Shown: positions 28,733 to 36,848 of the stretch, piece after piece
How positions within the stretch are numbered: position 1 is the first letter of the stretch
Layout: every line of letters begins with the position of its first letter
Assembly (NCBI GenBank): GCA_043381765.1
Contig: JBHJMP010000875.1
Coordinates: forward strand, 1 to 36,848
Direction: 5' to 3'
Source: Collodictyon triciliatum
Taxonomy: Eukaryota > CRuMs
Length of the DNA: 36,848 nucleotides
The notes under the pieces: model-generated
Database searches by the model: none
What the model was told of the DNA's origin: nothing
The model's input: the letters and a program-made list of their open reading frames with translations, nothing else
Translations under genes and position numbers: made by a program

Positions 28733-30420
28733 AGACCCATCGAAGGCTTCGCAATTCGCAGCTATTTCTTTCCGTTCCAATGCTTGTACGAAAAAATCCC
28801 CGAGTTGCACGTAAGTCCAGGAAGACCCGTGCAAAGAAGCCTCTTTCAAGTCTTTCTGAGCGGATAGTATTCTTTTACGGGGTCGAGCAAGTCGTCCGCA
28901 ACAAGAAAAAGGCCCGCAGGCTAACAGATTCGCTCGCCTTCTTCTTGAAAGCGAACAAACTTTGGGAACAGTCCATCCAATTGCGTTTAACAGACAGTGA
29001 AGGGCCTTTGCCTGATCGCCTTCTGCATTGCAGAGAACGCCCGAAAGCTTCTGGAGATGAAGCAAGTAAGTTTGATCCATAATATGTTCAGCTTTAGCAG
29101 AATTAAACCAACAGAGACCTCGTTCATACTCTACCAACTACCGCTGGACGTGTGACCGAAACTTATTCGTGAGATGCTGAAACCGTTAAGACCGACCCAC
29201 GCGGAGATCAAAAAGGACAAAGGCTTCTTCACAGACACGGCCGTGGTGAAGCTTCTCTGTCACAAGAACCAACTCCCTGCAAAGTTTACGGTCATGGGCA
29301 AAAAGTGTACAAAACGCAACTTAAAAAAAGGACATCCTTCGGTCTCATAGGACAAAAAAAACGAGCAAAATAATACCCTAGCCAAGCACCCAAGCAGCAA
29401 CAGGGTCAAGGAAGCCAACTCCAGGCAACAACAGAGTCCGCAAGACTCACAGCAGATACGCGCATACAGCGACAGCGACGACGACATGGAAGGAAATCTC
29501 GGTTATTCTTCAGATTCCTCTCACTCGAGCCCTTCGTTGACAACACCGGACAAGCACGCACATCGCAAGACCCAAGAGCAGCGCATCTCCAAACCCCGAA
29601 GGAATTCCCCCTTAAACTACCCATTCAGACTGACGTGAATATGGTTAACATAGGAGGCCTCAAGGCAGTCTTCGTTACTTATCCGAAAGGATACTCCAAA
29701 GCAAAGGCAACACAAGAACCAGCGCCCAATAAAGATATTCCATTTACCCTGCCCCAGTCCGTCGCACCAAGAACCAAGGAGCAAGAGCAAACAGCACAAG
29801 TCGAGTCCAAGATTGAAACTCCACGCACCAAAGACAGTCAGAACAAGTAGGAGTGTATGTTTATAAAACCACAAACGCGTATCCATACTCCGGTTATGCA
29901 AGTCCACTGCCGGCTATGCATGGTTAAGAAACCAGAGGACGGTCAAGCGCCACTTCCGTGAATACCAGGCAAACATAGACGGATCTCTTTTATCTGAATC
30001 CCCCAGCAAGAAACGCAAGGAAAGTGACCCGTTGTCTCCTCAATAGGTTCATCCTGTGGAATGAAATAGGATATAAATCATTTCTGGGATAGATGGTTGA
30101 AAGGACTCGTCGGAATCGATTTTCGAAGAAACTGCCATGTACATACTTTCATCGACCCGAATACTTTATCCGCTCTTCTGTCAGTCTCGAACGCAACCAG
30201 AAATCGCGTTGGATCTATATCACCTCCGGTATAATAATCTGTATATGAGAACAATACTCTCCTTTTCTTTTTTCTTTTTTCTTCCTTCCACTTAAAACAC
30301 AAAAACTCTAACCACACAATCCAGGGTTTTCCACTGTCTTGTCCACAGCTCATTTTTGTCCTTTAGGTGAAGGCGTCTCAACCCGCTCTGTTTTCTCTCC
30401 ATTAAATGTTGAAAAGAAAC
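28733..30420 (+). mobile_element. Decayed retroelement-like sequence, copy 2 (inverted relative to copy 1)
   Basis: Homologous to 4540-6390 read in reverse. Preserved blocks include VEQVVRNKKKARRL and FFLKANKLWEQSIQLRL (about 28880-29000), then in another frame SRIKPTETSFILYQLPLDV, VVKLLCHKNQLPAKFTVMG (about 29245-29300), an acidic SDSDDDMEGN (about 29480) and SESPSKKRKESD (about 29995-30030). Stops and frameshifts break it. The 3' end (about 30255-30420) is family A with an A-rich tail. Its class is unresolved, as for copy 1. Confidence 0.6.
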
Positions 30421-30484
30421 AAAAAAACCACCAACAATCTCACAAAAAAATCAAAGCATCGACGATGGGGAGAAACACCAGGCA

Positions 30485-30584
<100 letters not shown>

Positions 30585-30654
30585 CACAAGATGGAGACAA
30601 TCACTAATACATCAATTTCTTTCAAATTACCGCTCTCTAGTGCCTTATATCACC

Positions 30655-30959
30655 AATAGGGAGTTATTGATGGACACACGCGCAGCAAAAGCTGGAAAAG
30701 TCTCCCAAAATGCACACTTTGCAGAAATGGCGATGAATTCATCGAGAAAACGCCTGTGAGATGTTCCTTTACTCAAAAACTGCGTAAAATAGCCGGTGAG
30801 ATTCTTCAGCTGATACTCAGAACGGCTGCGGCTGTTGGTAATACCCAGGTAATATTTGGAACTCTGCAACAGCTGCTTTCAAAGACAAAAAAAATTCTAA
30901 GCATTGACACGTGGCCGTTTTCTATGGACTACGTGGATAGCACGCATATACTCACATAA
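30655..30959 (+). pseudogene. Possible 3' end of a non-LTR retrotransposon ORF2 (reverse transcriptase Zn-knuckle remnant)
   Basis: The frame through 30661-30957 reads KSLPKCTLCRNGDEFIEK, then a further Cys (PVRC) and SFTQKLRKIAGEIL before a stop. The C-x2-C, then Glu/Glu, then a later Cys layout, followed by a basic helix, resembles the Zn-binding region after reverse transcriptases in plant- and protist-type LINEs, but the usual His is missing. The local GC is higher than the surroundings. No catalytic part is present. Confidence 0.3.
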
Positions 30960-31019
30960 ATCAATATTCAACAACCAGTCACCCATCCCTGCTAAAATAT
31001 AATTGATGACATTATACAG

Positions 31020-31297
31020 ATCATTTACTTCAACGGCTTCTTCTGCCACCTCTACATTCCCCACTACTCAGACCCTGTAAGAAGAGACACAAAGAAGGGA
31101 AACACGAAAGAAATCAAGCCTCTCTTTTCTTCCTTCATGCAAGCATAAGACCCAGACTACATGCCAAACTGCACAATGCGATTCCTAATTGCCTACTACT
31201 TCTCCACCACCCCGACCAATCAGTGTCATGAAAACGATGGCTAGCGAATCAAAATTTCCACCACCTTGCACAAAATTGAAAGATATAACAAAAAAAT
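31020..31297 (+). mobile_element. Possible family B retroelement fragment
   Basis: A higher-GC stretch that ends in CCTTGCACAAAATTGAAAG followed by A-rich sequence (31259-31297), the same 3' end as the TSD-flanked insertion at 20910-20992. No secure target-site duplication is found, so the 5' boundary is uncertain. Confidence 0.45.
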
Positions 31298-31479
31298 ATA
31301 CTCTGGAAAGTTACAAAGAAACATATGCTACGGTCCTCGTGGACTGTGAACATAATATTTCTACAATTACTCTGTTGCAAAAGAAAATCAATCTATCAAG
31401 TCTAGGAATCTTGTTTCTATACATTTTCTTGAACAGATTATAAAAAAACATCCAAATTATTGGCTACTTTTTACTGCAA

Positions 31480-31603
31480 GAGAATAGAGATTTTTTTTGG
31501 TTTCTTTTCAACAGTTTATTGAGATAAAAAACAAAGGCGGGGAAACCGCCTTCACCTCTAGGACAAAAATGAGCTGTGAACAAGACACTAAGTGAATAGA
31601 GAT
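31480..31603 (-). mobile_element. Repeat family A, about 100-bp 5'-truncated copy with TSD
   Basis: GAGAATAGAGAT (31480-31491) and GTGAATAGAGAT (31592-31603) flank a minus-oriented copy of the family A 3' end, with poly-A (T on this strand) at its 3' side, CTCAATAAACTGTTGAAAAG and GGCGGTTTCCCCGCC-like core. The tail and TSD are what target-primed reverse transcription produces. Confidence 0.75.
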
Positions 31604-32340
31604 GAGAAAATGTGTTGTGAAATATCGCTCACAACATTTTACCTATAGTCTATTCGAGGTAAAGTTTTTTCTTCATAATGAAGCAATTGATCAATCATAG
31701 ATCCATAATTTGAATCGGACAGAAGAAAAAAAACCAAGGGCTGATCCTCTTCATTTTTAATTTTATTAACACCTTTATTTTTATATCTCCAAATGCTTTA
31801 CAACGTCTTTATATTATTTTACTATTTTTTTATATTCGATTCAAGTAAGAGTTTTTTATGTCGATGGACCGGCTTAGTTACTTTTAATCGAATAAATGGT
31901 ACAGTTTGGTCGTTTTTTTGCCTTCTTTTGAAATTAATGAAATACATTGTTTAAGGGGTACAGGAAAGCAGGATAAGGAAGCTTTATTAATGCCTCATCA
32001 CTATGCACCCGAAAGGGTCGATAATAGTTACAACTATAAAGGCTTGCAACTACCAGGAGCCCTGACCTGGATTCCATCTAGGGTCAGATTTCCCCTCCTC
32101 TGAAGTCAAATGATGCACAAATGACGTTCGAGTACGGAGACAATCTACTTATCAAACACACGTCCTCTTTCAACTCTTGGCTACGAAATATTGTATGATG
32201 CTATTTTTACCCTGAATAGTGCTTTTAATAACTTGAATACCTTCATTTCAATTGGATAATACAGGTACCCATATTAAAAATATGACATGAAATATTTCAT
32301 TGAAAATAAGATTGTTAACGAGATTTCTTAACCTTTAGAT
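31604..32340. other. Intergenic; higher-GC island at about 31960-32103
   Basis: Mostly AT-rich. A family C-like tail (TTTGAATCGGACAGAAG plus A-rich) lies at about 31709-31735. A plus-strand open frame through the GC island (ATG at 31906, stop at 32101-32103) has no recognisable domain. CTGACC and GGTCAG around 32063-32088 could pair as a stem. No gene is called. Confidence 0.35.
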
Positions 32341-32361
32341 CTATTATTATGAGCATGACTA

Positions 32362-32513
32362 TTAATATGATTATGATTATGATTATGATTATGATTATGA
32401 TTATGATTATGATTATGATTATGATTATGATTATGATTATGATTATGATTATGATTATGATTATGATTATGATTATGATTATGATTATGATTATGATTAT
32501 GATTATGATTATA
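32362..32513 (+). repeat. (ATTATG)n hexanucleotide repeat
   Basis: About 25 nearly perfect units. The long Met-Ile reading frame across it is an artefact. Confidence 0.97.
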
Positions 32514-33161
32514 ATTATCTTTATACGAAAAAATTATGAGAATTGGAATGAAAAATTTCTTCTATTACTTTATTCAACGTCATACTCTTTAAAAAAAATC
32601 AATCACAATATATTGATCTTGTATGATTTTAATGAGAAAATAATAATAATAATAATAATGAAAAATTGATATTAAAGTCGAATCAAAAAGTTAAAAAAAG
32701 TATTCAAAAGAATAGAGACATATCATTGTAAATTGAAAATAAACCCTGAATTTTATAGGGTTAGTAATTGTTTCTAATGAAAACCAGGATTGTAAATTTG
32801 TTATCTTTTTTATAAATCTGCACAATCACTGGTCTTGTATAAGTTTATTTTTATAATTTATTAAAATATATGGTCTCCTCACCTTTTCTTTTCTCTCGAT
32901 AAACTATTGAAAATAAACCAAAAAATAAGAATATCTTACCCAATTCTGCTTCGCGTCGCCACATTATACCAAAGAATAAATAATTAGTCCAGACTTCAGT
33001 GATTTACAAGAAAGTCCAATGTTAATAAAATAAAAAAGAAAACTTATTTGCCATGGCATGAATGATATGAGAATTTTTTTGGATTTTAAGATAAGGTCGG
33101 GTTTAATATTTTGAGAAGCCAAGTCCCTGAATGAGTTAAATAATTGCTTTTGAATCAAGTG
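32514..33161. other. AT-rich region with a family A-like tail
   Basis: Only one feature is seen: TTTTCTCTCGATAAACTATT followed by GAAAATAAACC and A-rich sequence at about 32875-32925, a short fragment of the family A 3' end. No coding signal. Confidence 0.45.
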
Positions 33162-33664
33162 NNNNNNNNNNNNNNNNNNNNNNNNNNNNNNNNNNNNNNN
33201 NNNNNNNNNNNNNNNNNNNNNNNNNNNNNNNNNNNNNNNNNNNNNNNNNNNNNNNNNNNNNNNNNNNNNNNNNNNNNNNNNNNNNNNNNNNNNNNNNNNN
33301 NNNNNNNNNNNNNNNNNNNNNNNNNNNNNNNNNNNNNNNNNNNNNNNNNNNNNNNNNNNNNNNNNNNNNNNNNNNNNNNNNNNNNNNNNNNNNNNNNNNN
33401 NNNNNNNNNNNNNNNNNNNNNNNNNNNNNNNNNNNNNNNNNNNNNNNNNNNNNNNNNNNNNNNNNNNNNNNNNNNNNNNNNNNNNNNNNNNNNNNNNNNN
33501 NNNNNNNNNNNNNNNNNNNNNNNNNNNNNNNNNNNNNNNNNNNNNNNNNNNNNNNNNNNNNNNNNNNNNNNNNNNNNNNNNNNNNNNNNNNNNNNNNNNN
33601 NNNNNNNNNNNNNNNNNNNNNNNNNNNNNNNNNNNNNNNNNNNNNNNNNNNNNNNNNNNNNNNN
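33162..33664. other. Assembly gap (N run)
   Basis: 503 undetermined bases. Reading frames through it are meaningless. Confidence 0.97.
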
Positions 33665-35379
33665 AAAAAAAAATGACAGCCCGATCCTTTTTTTTGGGGG
33701 GGTTTCTTTTGCAAACACGAGTACCCCACAACATTATTTTTGCCGACTGTGTGGTAAAAAAGAATGGATTGAAATTTTATGTTTGTGTCTTGTTTTCATT
33801 CTTGGAAATTTTAAAATTTAATGTCATAAAGAACGATAACCTCAAAATTTGCATTTTAAACCAAAAAAATAGATTGAAAAAGTGGACTTTGATATCAACA
33901 GTGAAATTTATGGTAAGTTTCTGTGTCAAAACCAGATACGAATATCTGGCTTTTATATTAAAAAATGGAGCTTATGATAAAAAAAATAGCACAATTATAC
34001 TCGAGAACCTCTGATTTCATATATATGAGCATGGTTGCATATATTTACTTAATTCGACCCCTGTTCAATGGATATTTGTATGCAAGATGATTAGTTTGAT
34101 GCATTTTTTATGTGCATATTCATTTAATTTACCGCAGGGGTGATATGAACCCAATTAAAAAGAAAATGGAATAGAGCTATATACAACTCTCCCGTCTTCA
34201 AACGTGTTCTGACTCGAAATTCGTTGAAGGTATACCTTTGTATATCTTTACATCATGTCATGACACATTTATGGTTTGTTTTTCCGTTTTCTTTTCACAT
34301 ATGTAAATTGATTGCAAATAAATTTAATTACATATTGCATGATTGATATGATCCCTGTCATAATATGATCTAGTGTGTATTAACTACTGAATAATGTAAA
34401 GTAATCAAAGTCTAGGGACTACTCCAGCTATACATATTATTTTTTTTGCACAAGCTTAAAGGAAGAACAGAAAACTAGGTTGCATTAAATTTTGTTACGA
34501 ATTGTCTTAACTTCAAATGCGATTGTAATAACTTACTTTTCTGATGACGATGAAGCTTTCAACATGATTTATGTTCTTTATATTGCTTTTTTTTTATGAT
34601 TTGGTAAGGTATATGAAAGAGTTTTTTCAAAGTATGCGGTGAAACGCTGTAGGAAAGATTCTACTGTTTATTCGATTTAATGGAATGATTTTTGGTTTAT
34701 CTTTATGAGTTATGATTTTTTTTTCTGCGCTATGTTTGAGGAAAATGACGGGTACCGGAGTCGGGTCAAGAACGCTTGGTAGAGAAACTGAAATGGATGC
34801 TCATCAATACAGACCTATGACAGTTTGTGGATCAAATAAAATAAAGAAATATACACCCTACCCTGCATTATAGCTCCAAATAGCTGATGCTTTTAGGATG
34901 TGAATGTTGGAATACCGGAGCGCGGTTTTTTTTTCATTTAGTCATATACCGTGATATCTAGCTCATATGATATAAAACAATATCGACAAATAAGTTTTGG
35001 GGGCTGGGAAAAAACCTTACCATCTAATATCTCAAAAAAATGCAATTGTATTGGATGCTTAATGAAAATTAACCGTTTTGGTGGAAAAAAAAGCAACAAT
35101 TTATCAAGCATGTAAGCAATATTTAGGATTCAGAATGCGGGATTAATGTTTTTTGTATCCATGCATTCCAACTTTCTATGTGCAGCTAAAGCTATTTATC
35201 CCAAATATAATAGATATAACGCGTTAAGATATCGGTCGCATTTTCTAACTCAGAATTTACGGATCTATCTTTACTCATATCAGCAATTCCGGACACCAAT
35301 ACACTCAGACAGCTATCCTAAATTTTGTACCAGACTTGAATTTAAATGAATAGGATGTATGATATAAATATTAGGATAT
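33665..35379. other. AT-rich region without a supported gene
   Basis: No conserved protein segment or in-phase exon pair was found. The longest frame (33673-34014, +) starts in low-complexity sequence beside the gap and resembles no known family. Confidence 0.5.
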
Positions 35380-35441
35380 AAAGATCTACATAGGATACTT
35401 TGAATATAATAAAGGAAAAAAATAAAGATTTACATAGGATA
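35380..35441 (+). mobile_element. Tiny family C retro-insertion (26 bp) with 18-bp TSD
   Basis: AAAGATCTACATAGGATA (35380-35397) and AAAGATTTACATAGGATA (35424-35441) flank CTTTGAATATAATAAAGG plus an A-rich tail, a degenerate form of the family C 3' end. Seventeen of eighteen flanking bases agree. Confidence 0.75.
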
Positions 35442-35965
35442 TTCTTTTTTATTTGCAATCAATATACATTTTCTCTTGAACTGCGCTTGTATCTGAATAG
35501 AAATGCTTCAATAACTGAAGAATATATTGTGGTTCTGTTGTCTCATGTAATGCTCTTTAGAGCGTAGGAGGCATTCTATGTTTTCTATCCCTATTTAAAA
35601 TATACAAATTGAATAATATATTAAAAGCAATGAAATAAGGAATATGCATAATTTAGAACAAGAAAAATAGCATAATAAAGTAATATATCACAAAGTTAAA
35701 ATTATTATAATGAGAATAGATAAAGCAAGAGGCTTATGCGATAACAAATAAAAAAACGGAAACAAAAATAACCCAAATACTTAGAATTGAAAACATCTGT
35801 GAAGAGGAATATCTGTGTAGCCATTTTTCTCTTGCATTACTCATCCTTAAAATAGTTTGCATTCATCTGCACTTGAAATGTCTCTGTATATTGTCTCTCT
35901 CTTGTCACATTTTTTCTTGGTTGCTACCACTTACTCGCTTGACCTCACCTCATATGACCTTATAT
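35442..35965. other. AT-rich spacer without visible features
   Basis: No coding, RNA or repeat signal was recognised. Confidence 0.5.
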
Positions 35966-36070
35966 CATCTCATCTCATCTCATCTCATCTCATCTCATCT
36001 CATCTCATCTCATCTCATCTCATCTCATCTCATCTCATCTCATCTCATCTCATCTCATCTCATCTCATCT
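35966..36070 (+). repeat. (CATCT)n pentanucleotide repeat
   Basis: About 21 units, nearly perfect, with degenerate CATCTC-like copies continuing downstream. Confidence 0.97.
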
Positions 36071-36480
36071 TATGTCATCAAATAGCATCACATATACAAA
36101 TCTTCTTTTATAATTACATCTCATCTCATATCCTTCTGCTCCATTTTCGCTCCTCTACACGAATCTGAGCTCATCTGCACTTCAAAAATTATACCCTCTG
36201 CTTCATCTCACATCTCCGTTCCTTGGTCGATCCCCTCTGCTTCATCTCCTCCCATCATCTGATCTCCGTTCCTTGGTCGGTACCGTGTCGGGTTTAGCAA
36301 CTATCCCTCTCTCTGTTTCTCACTTGCTCGCCTCTTCTTTCCTTGGTTGCTCCCGTCTCTGACTTCGCTATCATCTGCTGTTCGTTCCCTGGTAGCTGCC
36401 ATCTCGGGTTTCGCTATCATCTCCTCTCGACTCCATGCCTTGGTTGGCTTCCATCTATGTGTCATTACAGTTATTCACTT
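36071..36480 (+). repeat. Degenerate minisatellite-like region
   Basis: Blocks such as TCTCCGTTCCTTGGTCG, CTTTCCTTGGTTGCTCCCG and CGTTCCCTGGTAGCTGCC recur with interspersed CGGGTTT and TATCATCTCCTC-like segments at irregular spacing. It looks like an old tandem array derived from or merged with the CATCT repeat. Confidence 0.5.
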
Positions 36481-36780
36481 GTTATATTAAATATCACTTT
36501 TTATCAACCTGATTTCCTTGGTCTAGACCCTTGCATCTACACTAAGAAACGCTCTTTATATACGATTGGATTGGTCTAACCCTTTTTAGTAGCTTATTAT
36601 TACCTTTCATCAGCGATTGTGATGGTCTCTCTTTCTCACACGAATAATAAAAATAAATCACAAGAAAGAAAAGAATTATTAAATAAAAAAAATTTAAACC
36701 ATATATCTTTATATAACATTGTCCTTTGGATTCTATACAATAATACATGGTGGAGATAACACTGTATATATTTTTATCAC
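36481..36780. other. AT-rich spacer without visible features
   Basis: About 300 bases with no recognised coding sequence. Confidence 0.45.
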
Positions 36781-36848
36781 ACTGCGACTGCGACTGCGAC
36801 TGCGACTGCGACTGCGACTGCGACTGCGACTGCGACTGCGACTGCGAC
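36780..36848 (+). repeat. (ACTGCG)n hexanucleotide repeat running off the window
   Basis: About eleven perfect units reaching the last base, so its full length is unknown. The unit does not match common telomere repeats. Confidence 0.95.

Noticed and set aside
28733-30420. Functional gene for the ORF1-like protein
   Set aside because: Both copies have multiple frameshifts and stops and lie in a dispersed repeat; neither has a continuous frame.
32349-32669. Met-Ile repeat protein
   Set aside because: Produced by the ATTATG hexamer array; no complex sequence beyond it.
33136-33821. Long frames across the N gap
   Set aside because: Undetermined bases cannot contain stops; the defined ends show no homology.
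35966-36070. CRISPR array
   Set aside because: The unit is 5 bp with no spacers; it is a simple satellite, and the other window features are eukaryotic.
36780-36848. Telomere repeat at the window end
   Set aside because: The unit ACTGCG does not resemble known telomere repeats and simple repeats are common throughout the window.

Overview
The window is nuclear DNA from an intron-rich eukaryote. Genes are cut into many short exons by small GT-AG introns, and the sequence has long homopolymer and microsatellite tracts and two assembly gaps. A multidomain receptor with a class III nucleotidyl cyclase domain between two TKL kinase domains points to a free-living amoeboid protist. I recall this kinase-cyclase-kinase order from Acanthamoeba and related Amoebozoa; the exact organism is inference and I cannot name it.

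Layout. (1) 408-4379 (+): a 14-exon M17 leucyl aminopeptidase gene of 516 residues, with a 431-bp oligopyrimidine intron 1. (2) about 4540-6390 (-): a decayed retroelement-like sequence. (3) 6630-12065 (-): a complete 20-exon gene of about 1389 residues for a leucine-rich-repeat (LRR) surface protein with a Cys-rich juxtamembrane region and about 8 membrane spans; eleven consecutive exons are exactly 69 nt, each holding one LRR. A possible small two-exon secreted-peptide ORF (12087-12371, -) lies just upstream. (4) 14014-28123 (+): a 53-exon gene of about 2469 residues: signal peptide, kelch array, CUB, Cys-rich, second kelch array, second CUB, Cys-rich, one membrane span, kinase 1, adenylyl-type cyclase, kinase 2. 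(5) 28471-31610: a second, inverted copy of the retroelement-like sequence, a SINE-like insertion with perfect target-site duplications (TSDs), and short retroelement fragments. (6) 31611-36848: AT-rich DNA with microsatellites, a 503-base gap and no gene I can support.

The LRR and kinase-cyclase genes are divergently arranged about 1.6-1.9 kb apart. Both encode large secreted-ectodomain receptors built from one-repeat-per-exon, phase-1 modules. One has a catalytic cytoplasmic side predicted to make cAMP and phosphorylate Ser/Thr; the other has many membrane spans and no catalytic domain. They are bracketed by the two inverted retroelement copies. Joint function is inference.

The strongest less-expected signals are the 69-nt LRR exon array with a GC-AG intron, the duplicated kelch-CUB-Cys ectodomain in front of a kinase-cyclase-kinase module, and very short retro-insertions (26-187 bp) recognisable by shared 3' tails and flanking TSDs. 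Exon boundaries were placed by hand from protein similarity, phase continuity and splice consensus; all three main reading frames close without internal stops.
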